Source: Pelargonium x hortorum (lineage: Eukaryota > Streptophyta > Magnoliopsida > Geraniales > Geraniaceae). From it: a stretch of DNA of 64,000 nt. The stretch is from positions 62,001 to 126,000 of the forward strand of contig JAYMTJ010000019.1 of assembly GCA_036897525.1 (NCBI GenBank), written 5' to 3'. Below are positions 37,036-49,300 of the stretch, one piece after another; position 1 is the stretch's first letter; every line of letters begins with the position of its first letter. Below the pieces are notes generated by a model. It was not told the origin of the DNA, did not search any database, and was given only the letters and a program-made list of their open reading frames with translations. Made by a program: the position numbers and the translations under genes.

Positions 37036-38347
37036 ATAACACTGTAACCAGGAACAACGAAGCACGATTTAGAAATAAAAAAATATATACCTAGGCGCTA
37101 CCCAGTAAAAAGAGGAAGAGCAAGTCCAGTTATGCCCCTGTTTAACTAAAAATCTCAATATTCAGTAATTAAAAAAACCTATGTGTATAGCTGCGAAACC
37201 TAAATAAGCACGCCTTTCCACTAGAAGGGCCTCAACTGGAGCTCCCAGTAACCTTTATTTATAAGTTTATAAGAAAGAATTAGATAGAATTGAAATGAAC
37301 TACCTCTTCCTTCATATATTTACCTGATTAGAACTCCTACAGAAACCCAAGTAGGCTCCCATACCTATTTAAATAAAAGAATAAGCTCAGGCCCATATTT
37401 CGAAAAGTCTTCCTACTCTTGTATAACTAACCCTTGTTTTAGCACATACCCCAGTTTTTTTTTTTTACTTTAAACCAGGACTTTATCAAAAAAAGGATTT
37501 GTATTAAAAAGTACTGCTATTTAGTGCACATAATCTGGGTTAAAAAACCTAAACCGAAAAGGAGGCCTTTTTTTAGTTTGAAACTTTTCAACCCAAATGT
37601 AAGCATTTTAGTGCTTTTAAGATTTTTCGTTACTGTTTATTCGCGCTATAATGAGCCTCAACATATTTATGTATGATTGATCATTTCATTAATTTTAATG
37701 CGTTTTGTAACACTTTTTAGGAGTAGAAGTTGGATTTAGGATCCAAGGAGCGTGCGTATATTCCCATAGTGTAGAACTTTCCCCGAGGGGTTGTGTGTGC
37801 TCTTTTAATTAAATATAGAGTTTTTCAAATTACTTTGTACGGGTTGACAAAAAAGACATTATTGGAAATAAAAAGGATCTAATCTAAAGACTTCTTTTCC
37901 GCTGCCTCCTGACTAAGTGCATTCTTTTTTTTTTTTCCTTTCTTCTCTCAAGGAATCCTTGGTTTGGTATCGAACTTAAAGCATCTAGTAACGAGGATTT
38001 TCCTCTTTAAGATTTTCTGACTAATACATTGTATTACGACTGCTTTCAATTTTACACCTTAATTGATTGTAGGAAGTAACACAATTGTAGCTCTCTTGTC
38101 ATGAGGTAAAGCTAGTTATAGCAGTTGTTCTTGTAAGCGCCGATATATCTTATCTGTATAATAGCTAACTATGGTGTTAATGTCTAAGAGATGTTACTGG
38201 GATAAGGAAAGGTGTAACTCTTTTAGGGAGAAGTCTTAGAGGTTCCTGATAATAAGTAACAGAGTCTATTAGTTTAAGGGAGTTGTATTCTTTAGGTCTT
38301 GCTGCTAGTATAAGAAGGACTCTCGACTAGAAATGACTCTTCCGATG

Positions 38348-38476
38348 CTAATCTGTAATTGAGTTGAGATCAAGTAGAGTCCTAAGTTTAGAATTTCGGA
38401 GATTCTCTCTTATTAGTTTGAGTTGGAGCTGAAGAGCTGTCCTTAGGAGAGCTTTATTCCGATCTGATAAAGGTGT
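38348..38476 (-). other. Leu-rich open frame (42 codons) in a repeat island
   Basis: On the minus strand, stop to stop, the frame reads TPLSDRNKALLRTALQLQLK, then LIRENLRNSKLRTLLDLN and a short tail. Leu and charged residues are spaced as in an amphipathic helix. The SDRNKAL segment is encoded by the AGATCGGAAT repeat. The plus strand at 15601 encodes IDRNQAL and that at 28369 encodes YIDRNHS in the corresponding frame. The repeat may therefore derive from protein-coding sequence. No start codon and no recognised domain. Confidence 0.22.
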
Positions 38477-41400
38477 TTAAGATAATGGGATTGCGGGTAA
38501 ATTCTAACATTTTGGTCTAGTTAGTGTTGAAGGTATTGTAGTATTGCATGAGTTAGTATACAGATTACCAAAGGAGGATTTTCCAGAACCTGTCAATTCA
38601 ATTGAGGTGAGGGTTTGTTTGTATAGGGTATTTGCTCTTGGCTAAGCTTTGTGAGAGTTTAGGAGATCCTGTATTCTTAATCTTAAAGTTCTTAAAGAAG
38701 TTCCTGATACTAAGACCTTTGCCGAAGTCCTTTGCCAGTGTAGCTTGTATTCTTGAGTAGATTGATACCTTTTGAAGTCTATTCCTAAACCTGACACTTA
38801 TTCTCTTTCTCTAAATTGTATTGAGTGAGGAGATGCTAATTGAAAGCAGGCTGACATTGAAGTTTATGGTAAAGACACCGGATTCTTTAATCTTAAGTTT
38901 TATTAAAGGAGTAAATGTCTTCATAAGGCTCGTGGATCAGGAGAATTTATACTTACTTTATAGGATAACATAGACCACCGTTTATTTCATTCATCCATAA
39001 TCAGAAAAGCTCCCGCGGGTACGCTTACTAAAATGATTCTAATTTTCTATATATCCTAGAGAGATATAAGCTACTTAGGATGTGCTCGCAATAAGAATTC
39101 TTAGTTCATTAGGAGGAGTTTTTTTTGTCTTATATTTGAACAAAAGCAGAAGAGTACAATAACATTATATACGAGTGAATAGGTAAGTCAAGTCGTAATA
39201 ACTAAAGGGTAAGGTCTGTATCTTAAAAGATAACGAAAACAGGTATCTAGGTGGAGCTTTTCGTGTACCAAATGAGAGGTAATACTATAAAAAAAACCCT
39301 AAAGTTAAGATAGTTTCTGATAATTACATGTAGTTCTTTATTCATTAATATATCATTCATTACTACTAATTTGAAGAGTAGCTAATATATGATACAAATT
39401 GACCAGACAAATCCTGTGGTTCTCCTAATAACTAATAGTAAGAAAAGTGAATTTAAAACTGGAAATGGAACTCTCCGGGAATGCGAGGGCTTGAAAACTA
39501 GGTAAACTTTACCCACCCAAGAAAAATTATTAATTTGTGTTATCGGCAATAGGCAAAGCCCTTGTATTCGAGAAACCCTTTATTTTCAATTTCATATTGC
39601 GGTTATCTAGAAATTCTTGTATAACACTAAAAAATAGAAAAGATATAGCTAAGTAATAAAATTAGAGTACCAAATCAGATCTTATATATAAGAGCCCTTC
39701 ATCGATTACTAATACTAAACTAAAGTCCTAATTTAAAGTAGTTTGATAAAAGAGTACATTAAAGAGAAGAATCTTCTTTCTTTTTGGCTAGAAACCGCGG
39801 GAGTACCCCCAAAATGGAACTCATTTCATTAAGAAGTTCCTTAGTCTTCGTTTGTTGACTTTTTTCCGGAGTACCCTATGACAAAGTTTTGTAAAGCTGA
39901 GTTTTTTTGTTTACTGAATAATTTCACGCCTTTCAATTACACTTTAATATAGAAATAAGACAAATTAACAATCCAAACCCCAACTCCTTTATAGTATACT
40001 ATACTTAAAGAAACTTATTGGCATGTAACACCCACTTACTTTCAGACTTTTCTACTAGCCGCAAACTCTTTTCCAATACAGAAGAGTCAATTTAGTATAC
40101 CGCGAATGCTTTTCGTAAAAATACTAAGAATTTCGTTACTTTATTTGAATTTTATAAAGGGGGGGCTCCCTTACGGAATAGAATTAATTGATAATTTTTG
40201 TTTTGAGTAATTTCCATTGCCAATATCTCCAACCAAGGGGATTGTAACACAAGACACTTAAGTTAGAAATAAATTCTACTGCACTATAGCCATTTTTCCT
40301 AAAAGAGTCCCTCACGCATCACCACGTCATTATAGAAACAAGTACCCAGGGTTAGACAGACCTTGATAGTTTCTAATCGGTCTATAAAATCTTATTAAGA
40401 CTCTCCGGGGCATTACTCAGATCTGAGAAGTTGACGAAAGAACATAGAACTTCTAACTATAAATATAGGTAAACTTCAAGTTCAAGATATGCCGCTTAAA
40501 AAACTTTTAAAGCATTTATGTAAGTAAGGTAGTTTAAGATCTTGTTTTTACTTTTCTTTTTTGAAGAGCCGATTCTTCAGGATAACTCAGGACTTTGCGG
40601 GAAAAGTAAGTAAAGTTCTCTGAATAAATAAAGAAACAACATGGTGGTAAAAACCTAATAAAAGATAGAGCACAGCCTTGTTGTTTTTTCAGATAGAATT
40701 AGGTAGCTAAAATACTTTGAATGGAAGGACCGCTCAATCGCTTAGAAGCAGCCATCTGTTTTTTTTAACTGTAGGTAAGCTAAGTGACTATAATTAGTAC
40801 GGGTATAGCCGTGTAGCATATATAAAAAAAGACACAGTAACTAGCTTAAGAAGGGCTTTTATTAAAAGAAAAGAGCTCAATTTACGGAAGTGGAAAACAC
40901 AGGTCAGCTTTTCGCAAGGAGGTCCCTCTCTAAAAGTACTCGATTCCACTAAGCAAAATAAATATAAAGTTCGAATAACAAAGGATATTACAAAGTAAAT
41001 AAAGAAAGTCTTAGTCTCCTTTTGGAGTCGATTGAAAGCGTCTGCCTAGTTACATTTCCATAGGATAGGTTTTACCTGGGTTACCCCTTCCCTTAAAGAA
41101 ACCGTGGCTTTTCTCATAACCTTCTCTTTGAAAATAGACTTTCTGAAATAATTAACTGGACTCCTTATTTAGCAGCCTTGATACCTCCCTAGTTGTAAGT
41201 GCTAGAGCAAAGTCCTAAATTTGTTGTATAAGTATAAGCCTTCGAAGCTCTCCTTCGGCTATTTGGACTCATACTGGTTTTTTTGTAGTGGAGTAATCCC
41301 TTTTTTTGAAAGCTTATTTCCTTTTTTTGCGTGTAGACTTTATATCCTTTTTACTAAATTAGTAACTCCTTAGCTCTTGAATAAGTCCTAACTGAAGAAG

Positions 41401-43159
41401 ACTTAGAGACTTAGATGGGAATTAGTTCACTAAGCATTGCTATTGCTAGCTTAGACCCTATCTGATAATATTTTTTTTTTATCCTACGCATTAGCTTAGG
41501 GAACTAAATCTTTATTTTATTAGGTGTACTGCTTTCCTTTCCTAGGCAAGCAAGTTCTGATACAAATTAGAGGTTCATAACAAATTTTAAGATTCAGCAA
41601 TACTTAATATAACACAGGTTATTTTAGACCCATGATATACCCTGATTGGAATCCAAGTTTTTTTCTATTATACCTTTAATTAAGGGGAGCCCCTCTTTAT
41701 ACAAATACAAAAAACTCATAGAATAGGTATCAAAGTCCTATTCGAGTTTAGCTACTCTAATTTTTATTAGAACCTTTTTCGGGGATAACCTTAAAAAATC
41801 TTGATAAAGTAGAATTTGAGCCATTAACAAACACGCAGTACTTTAGTTTAGGAGCCCCTTGCTCTTTTCAAAAGTTGTATAATATAAGGAGACTCAACAC
41901 TTAAAATCACAAATCTGTGTCTACTAATTAAGGATAAGAAATCTTAAGAGAATTCTATGCCAAAAGAAACGCGGGAACTCCTCCTATTTCTATGCAATGC
42001 AATGGTTGTGCTCCTACTACTACCCTTTCCTTAGAAGTGCGATACATTAACCCGGGAAATCCCAAAATCCCGGTACCTTCTTCCTACAAACAGCTATGCT
42101 TTTAAACTTTCCTCAACTAGAATTTGGAGCATACAAAAGACACTTAAATGTCTGACGCTCCAGATACATATTGAATCTCGTATAAGGAATTCCTTTAGGG
42201 CAATCAAATTACTATTTTTCTATTTTCCTACTCCTTTTTTGAGTGTCTATATAGGACTCCCTGTTAACTATTAACTAAGAATCTACTTCGAGTGCTTTTA
42301 TACTTTCTGTACTAAGCTTCTTATACTTATAACGAGAAAAACTACTGTAGAGTTATACTTTTGTCTAGTTTTTGAAGAAGATTTTACTTGTTTGTTGAAA
42401 GCCCCTCTTGGCCAAACTAGAATAGAAAGTCCTGCTTTTTAATTCCGGGTGAGTTTATTTAGGAAAACCCGTAAGTTTCCTTTGCCTGAGTAAGAATCTC
42501 TACAAAAGCAATGCACTTGCTTAGGATAGTCTTGTATATACTAAGGGGGTCATCTAAATAAAAGAAAAAAAGGGTACCTGTATGAGTTTATCCAGGATTT
42601 CTTCTTGGTTTTTTGAAAGAACTTTACAGTCAAAATCAACTTGATAGTTAGTCTAGAGGTACGAGGTGCCTCTGCAAGCTCTGCCTAAAACAAAAAATTA
42701 TAAGTATTGACTATAATAGATTTACTGAATTTGAAGCCTAGGCCCAGTCCCCCTGAGCTTCCTACAAGAACTCACAGATAATTTGAAATCCTATTATATT
42801 TTATAAAGGGGTACCAGTCATATTTATTATTCATATTCTAAAGAGTTTTGTATGAGAAGCTACGTAGTTCCTAGGAAAGACAAAAAGAAGAATATCACGT
42901 TGTAATTTCTACTTAAAGTACCCCGTGTATCCTACTAAAAATAGACTAAGACGTTAGTATACATTGACTTTTAGGGTATTCATGTCTATAGTTAAGTAAG
43001 CGCTAAGTTCAAAAGAAATATTAAAGGTTTACTTCAAAAACCAAGTAGTTAGTTGGGCAACCCTCCTAGTTACGGAAGAAATTCACAAGTTTAACACATT
43101 CGATAAGTAATAGAAACGAGGATACTTAGATTTAGGAGTTTATTTCTTTAAGTATATTC

Positions 43160-43197
43160 GCGATTTGAACCTTTGTATTCCGATCTAAAAAGCATGC
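43160..43197 (-). repeat. tRNA 3'-half-like repeat, copy 2
   Basis: It shares 16 exact bases with copy 1 and a second shared word AAAAGCAT after an 11-base spacer. The spacer also contains ATTCCGATCT, the inverted core of another dispersed family (see 15598-15625). The unit therefore looks composite, as if fragments of two families were joined. No cloverleaf forms. Confidence 0.4.
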
Positions 43198-43775
43198 CTT
43201 ATCACTCCACTTCCTTTACTCTTAAACAAAAGGTTAAACTTTCAGGATTTTTATTAACTGTATATCGAAGAACCCATACTATTCTACTGAAAGAATATAT
43301 CGAAACTCGGAACTCTAACCCTTGTTTAACCAGTACCAGTAATCGATGTAGAATTCTTTAGAGTGTTCAAACCCATAAAATCAAGAGTCACTTCTCATTT
43401 AGAACAAAAGTTGATGGTTCAAAACCGACTTTACTTACAGCCCTAGGTTTTACAAGGAATTGCCCTTAATTAACTCTTAAAAATGTCATTATTGTGACTA
43501 AATATGTCTTACCCTGGGGTCCGATAGGGTAGTAGTAATTCATGACTAACTTATAAAAGGTGGGAAATATTAGTATTTCTTGGAATTCGTTTAGGTATCT
43601 TAGATAATAGAGGAGCCCGCCTTGCAAAATATACAGAATATAAGATTAATTCTTACGTTTTTATTCCATATACAAATAAATAGATTAAGCTCATCCTGTA
43701 TACTGTCTCAAATCTAGTAAGTATGTGTCATTTTTTAGTAATTAAAGTAAAGCCTGGGCTGTTCTCTTAATTAAT

Positions 43776-43808
43776 GTAAGGGTCCTGCGCAGGTTCGAAG
43801 CCCTTTAC
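43776..43808. other. Nested palindrome and stem-loop
   Basis: GTAAGGG (43776-43782) pairs with CCCTTTAC (43801-43808) with one bulge. Inside lies the perfect 10-bp palindrome CCTGCGCAGG (43784-43793), followed by a tRNA-T-loop-like GGTTCGAAG. The same palindrome occurs at 11908-11917. Confidence 0.5.
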
Positions 43809-44699
43809 GAGGAGTCTAAAGGATCCAAGACTAATAAACACTCACCTAGATATGCTGCACTGAATCCGGGTTGACTCAACAGTTAAAGCTAACAAAACAA
43901 ATACAAGAAGAGTAATCCTCCTTAAACAACTATACTATCATTACTATACCATATATATAACTCTAAGCGAACTCGTGATATATTATTAGCAACCGAGTCT
44001 TAAGATTCTAATTATAGCCGCAGGTCTTATTAAGAGGAAGAGGACCTTATTTACATAGGGAATCCTAGCACCAAAAAGCTGCAGGGATTTTGACAAGTCC
44101 AGGTTATAAGAAAGTTACTAAGCTCCGCGGGAATCTCAGTAACATGCAAGCAGCAGGAGTAAGAAAGCCCGCTCGGGAAGACTCCTAGGAGGGCTCCAAA
44201 AGGAAATTATTGGAAGTCAAAGTCTTGCTATTAAAAAAGAGTTTTTCCGGCAAATAAATTGAAGTTTTAGTCGCGCAATAACAATAAACAATAGCTTGTT
44301 GAGTATCCCTTAGAGCCCATACTCTTGGAAATCAGATTATACGGCTGTTCTTAAAAGTTTTCATCTTGTAAATAAGAACCTAAGTAAAGGATTCTTCTGT
44401 TTATACCACCTCAATCACTACTCTGTATCTGTATGGACTCGAAAAGAAAAAAGGGGCTTTATTAGTTGCTGGAAGAAAAGGCTCATATACGGATCTTATG
44501 TATTAAAGTTGGAAATTACTTAACTTCGCAGATAAAATGACTAACTAAAATCGTAAAAAGAAACCCTCTATCAAAGGATATCACAAATAAATAACTAAAG
44601 TCGCTAAAAATAAAGAAACTCTAGCTACGGGCATGGTACAGGACTACCCGTCTCTAACTAAAAAGAATTTCCAATGAATAGAATTCTTTTTAGATGAAT

Positions 44700-44763
44700 T
44701 CCCTATAATGGCAGCACTTGAACCGCGGGATTCCTATTCAAGGCTGCCTTGCTCTACTAGGGA
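44700..44763. other. Long nested stem-loop
   Basis: GGCAGC (44710-44715) pairs with GCTGCC (44743-44748), and directly inside it CTTGAA (44717-44722) pairs with TTCAAG (44737-44742). That makes a 12-bp stem with a single bulged A and a 14-base loop containing CCGCGGGATTCC. Outside it, TCCCTA (44700-44705) pairs with TAGGGA (44758-44763). This is the strongest hairpin I found. It could be an RNA-processing or 3'-end structure, or a hairpin element; no gene adjoins it. Confidence 0.6.
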
Positions 44764-45497
44764 TAAATTATAAAAAAGCGTATTGGCTTTATGGGATCAG
44801 AGTTCTGACTTTAGGATTAGGGCGAACCCCTTACTGAACTCGTAGGCAAGAGAAAAGTGACCTCTAGTTTTTTTGCTTACTATGGTAAGAACTCTTATAA
44901 TAGTTTTTCTGGGGATGCCTTCAAAGAGCGGCTTATCAACAAGATTAAGTAATCACTTATACTTATGTCTTATGTAGAGTTAGAGTGTTATGAAAAAGGA
45001 ACCCTCAAGAGGATTGGATTTTAGTTTAGAACAAAGTCTTAATCTAGATCTACATAGGTTCACAGTAGGGTTGCCTTAAAAAGTACACTCTTAAGGATTC
45101 CAATTGAAAGGCGTGCTTACCTATACATTGTTATAAAATGTCCATTTAAAAAGAATTCTTGCGTAAAACCCCTTTTTATTGCAGGATTTCAACCTTTGTT
45201 TTACATATCACTAATTATACGCGTTAACTTGCTCTTAGATACTAGTATAATTTAAATTGTTTGTTTATTTCGTATTTCGTAGCAGTAAAAGAATTATGAT
45301 ATAAAATTTGTAGAAAAGAAAGGGAGGCCAAGCCGATACTTATAAAACTGTGAATTCTAAGTTTCATACTTAAACATACAATTCACAGAGTCTCAAACAA
45401 TGAAATCTCCTTTTTCTTAACTGAGTAAGGGGGAGTTTCAGGTATGATGTTTATTCTAAGTTCAGGTAGTGCGGAAGTAAGTGCAGTTTGACCTTAA

Positions 45498-45694
45498 ATT
45501 CTCAAGACGGGTACTAAGCCCCATATGCCGAGTAACATGAGAGGTACAAGGATAGAGAGTACATCTAATACTAGGAAGTAGTATGTATCTGAAGAGTATT
45601 AGAAATCCAAATAGGTGTAGCTCCAAAGAGAGGTATGCGTAAGACTAAGCAAATAAGGATAGCTATGAGGAGTCTGAAACAAGGGCACTCATAA
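45498..45694 (+). other. Lys/Arg-rich coding-like fragment with two adjacent open frames
   Basis: The first open frame (45498-45581) begins ILKTGTKPH and matches the 10.7 kb fragment at DNA and peptide level. A second open frame (45593-45694, 33 codons) contains VAPKRGMRKTK then IRIAMRSLKQ. Its AGGTATGCGTAAGA (45631-45644) recurs at 52785-52798 in the same peptide frame (QGMRKKRG). Two separate links to other fragments make this one of the best-supported members of the family. Neither frame has a convincing start codon at its beginning. Function is unknown. Confidence 0.35.
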
Positions 45695-46328
45695 GTCAAA
45701 AAGGTTAAGAGTTTCTAACCAACAGCCTTTGCCCGGTTCATAAATAAGGTTAATTGTATTTACCGGCAGCTTGTTTCGTAGTTTGTAAAGTATTGACTTA
45801 AAAAGAAAAAGGATGCTACATAGATATTGTTTATTCCAGAATTTCATTTATTTGTTAAAGCAGTTATGTAACTATTTTAAAGTCTTTTACAAAGTTCCCT
45901 TGTTTATATTCAATTTACTGAACTACACAGGATTTTACTCTATGTTTTAAGAAATAGACAAGAAAAAGGCCGCTTAGTAGTCAGAGAGTTGTCTTGTACA
46001 TGCGCCCCTTTGCACTCCCGCCTTTCGCCTCGGAATCCTTCATAACTGTTTGTTAGTAGTTAAGAATTGAAATTGTTAAAGATTCTCTTGAGTTTTTGAG
46101 TAATCTAATTTCTTTGCTAGACTTTGCTTTGCTTGGCATATGGGGATGCCACAAAGTAGTATTCTTAGGATTCTCCAATATTCGTGTTATTTATGAAATT
46201 GTGACAAAGTCAAGATGACACAAATAAATTTAGGAATAAACAAACCACACGCTCATAAACAAATACCGAACTTCTGCTTCAAAACGGGATGCTGACTCAT
46301 AGCTCGAAACAAGGCCAGTTAAGAAAAT

Positions 46329-46345
46329 AAGAAAACATTGATCGG
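46329..46345 (+). repeat. 17-base direct repeat shared with 54286-54302
   Basis: AAGAAAACATTGATCGG occurs at both places, and the next five bases match at three (CACGG against TACAG). Confidence 0.45.
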
Positions 46346-49300
46346 CACGGCATAACTGTACAAAAGCCCGTATAGAAGGAATTCCAATTCAATTTGAATA
46401 AGAAACCGAAAGGCGTAAACCCACTACCTTTCATTTTATTACTACGCCAAAAAGTTGACATCTTCTATTAAAATGGATTCATGGGCTACATATTATACAA
46501 GACTATTTCTGACTTAAAGTTGGATTTTTATAAGATTAGATTTAAGGAGATATTTTTGCAATCTTATTAGTAGCTAGCACTGTATAGATGATATACCCCT
46601 AGAAGGATTAGTAAGGGCTCTTGTACCTGACCGTAGGCATCCAGAGTAAGGGAAATGCTATATAGGAGTATACCTATTTATGCTATAACCAACAATTGGG
46701 AAACGGAACCTCTTTGACTTTAACTTTTTTATCCTTCTTGCTTTCTTACTCTTGTTTTCTTTTATGAGTAGAATCACAAATTTACGATACCCTAATTTCT
46801 TCAGCGCTTTAGAGTCCTACTAAGGAAGTAGCCGGTGCTATCTCATGATCTTATAAGAGGTCCTCAATACTAAGAAATTTCTTGCAAAGCTACAAACTAT
46901 TCGGGGTTTTTATCAGAAATCAGAGCAATCTCAAGGAAACTGGCTCCTTATTTATTTGGTCAATCTATTCCACTTGCTAAGAGAATCCTGTATTTCGAAG
47001 TAGACTCCTTTTTTTTTTACCTGCTTAATATTTAGAATATTGACTAAGCGATATATTGCGAAGCTTATATAGTTACATTTCTTTTTTAGTAACTGAATTC
47101 TAGAGTACTCTTTGTACCCTTTGATATTTAAGGGGCCCCCTAGCTGTGTAAGTCCAGGGATTTTCTTTTAAGTGTAAGCGGGGTGGGATAATACCTGGAT
47201 AGTGTTCTAAAATAAGAAAGAACCCCTTGATACAATATTTTATAAGATTCGTAAGTGACTATCTATCTACTTTCTAGAATTCCGTTGTTTTTTAATACTC
47301 TTGCTATACTTAGGATTGCCCTGGTTCTTAAATTTATGTGGATGAAGTATGTTCCTAGGAATTAAACTTTGGTAAAAAAAATCCAGGAAATTTGAAAGTG
47401 AATTGCTTTTGGAGTCATCGATTAGTTGACTGCTTTTAATCACGTTTCCATCGGGTAAATTAAATTGGAGTGCCCTTATCTTATAAAAAAGACTCGGTTC
47501 AAACCCTTTCACAGTCAAGTTGAATTTGGATCTTGATATGAAGTTTCGTGTCCTATGTTATTAGTAGTTTTATTCTTCTTCAAAACTGAAATAGGAAACT
47601 ATCATTACATTACTAGCCTTTAGGTTGACAAATTAGGAAAAAGTGAAGGTCTTAGTTATCCCTTTTATCTTATGTATACGAAGGGGTTATCCTGTATTAT
47701 AACTTTTGAAATTAGAAGCACTTGCGCAAAAGGTACTCGAGGATAAAAAAGGGGGAGGCTTCTCTGGTAAAAATCCTTTTAGTATAGTAAATAGTGCATA
47801 CATAAACCCAATTATGAAAGGATCTCCTAGGAAAATTCTTTTTAAGGGTCCCTATAAATCCTTCCGCAGGCAAGGGGTCCCAAATAAACAAACATAAACG
47901 AGTCAGACATCTGAGCGCACTAAGGTTTCTTTTATAACTAGAAATGAAAGGCTAGCAAACTAGAAATCTTTTCATACAGGAAATACTGAAGCCCCTACAT
48001 TTAGTTTAGATATATAGATTCTGTACAACCCTTAGCTCTGCTCTAGGGATTTCGCATTGATAACAAAATAGAAAAGGACTTTTTACCACACAGCTTTCTA
48101 ATTATTACCCTAATTAGATATTCCCAAAACTACGAACACTATCCTCCTTCATTTTTGTGTTGGATTCCTTTAAATCTAGGGATATCCTGGCTTTTAGACT
48201 CTCCCTAGCTACCTCTTTAGATTCTGAAAAAGTAACCTCGTAATACCTTAGTAGCACTTAATACTCTATACACCTTCAATTGCAGAAGCTTCAAAAAAAA
48301 ACTTGGAAAGAGTTGTGTTGTACTGGCCTACTAAAATCCAGAGGTTCCCAGGACCCCTAATAACAGAAAAGCTTTTTTGAAGAATATCTTACCGAAACGG
48401 GTGCCCTGAAAAAGGGAAAACCCGCCTTGACTTTCTTTCTATTCTAAAAGGGTAACAAATTTCCCAGCATCCCGTATACAAGTTGAATTAGTCACTACAT
48501 TCACAATCACAAAGTACCCCAAGCTAGCTATAGAGCCAGGAGTTTTTTCTGTAAGTGTACTTTGGATAAGAATCCCTCAACGATTTGACATACTTTCTTT
48601 TTTAAAAGAAGGGTCCCTAAGGCCCCTTCCCTTATACTAAATTACAAAAACCAGGAAATATAGGACTTGACTGATGAGAAACTTTCTATAAGATACGGTT
48701 CTACTTATACTAAGATATACTATACAGGATTCCCTTAGAGCCACGAGTTTGTTTGATATAACTAATTAAATATAGTTAGTTATTCCAAATCCGAATTTTG
48801 AATAACACCCAGCTAAAAAAAAGGGGATATGTGTTATACCTGTTTTTTTTTTCTACTCGATGTAAGTTCTATAGATAAGCCTCCGTTTCAAATCCGGTTA
48901 AGGTGAAGCGCACTCAGAGGAGCTATTAATCAGTAGTCAATTCTGAAGTTATTAGACTCTTACAGAAAGCTCTTAAACTAGTTATAAATATCCATACTCG
49001 GTAATATAATACGGGAGTTTGCTATGGAGTTCTCTTTTTTTTTTAATAAGTCTCCCTTACCTTAGTCTAAGAAGATCTCCAAAATGAACATAAATTATAT
49101 GCTTATAAGAGGGTGCTGCGAAATATGTGAATATCTATTTACGAGTTATTTTCCAGATTTTGCTAATTAAAAAAAAAAAGGGGGTGCTTCTGAGGATTTA
49201 AAAGGGAATTTATTCTGTTAAAACCTATATTGGATAATAAACTAGAATTCCTGATAGTAACTCTAGATACTTATACTGTGTACTCTGCCCTTAAGTGTCC

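Larger units (their letters stand above)
30281..44699. other. Intergenic desert, central part
   Basis: The texture is as elsewhere: AT-rich with GGAGCTCC (30404, 35103, 37238) and similar words. 38060-38940 is an island with fewer A/T runs and more TG/AG; it holds the Leu-rich frame and the inverted AGATCGGAAT copy. No rRNA, intron core or protein gene is recognised. Confidence 0.5.
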
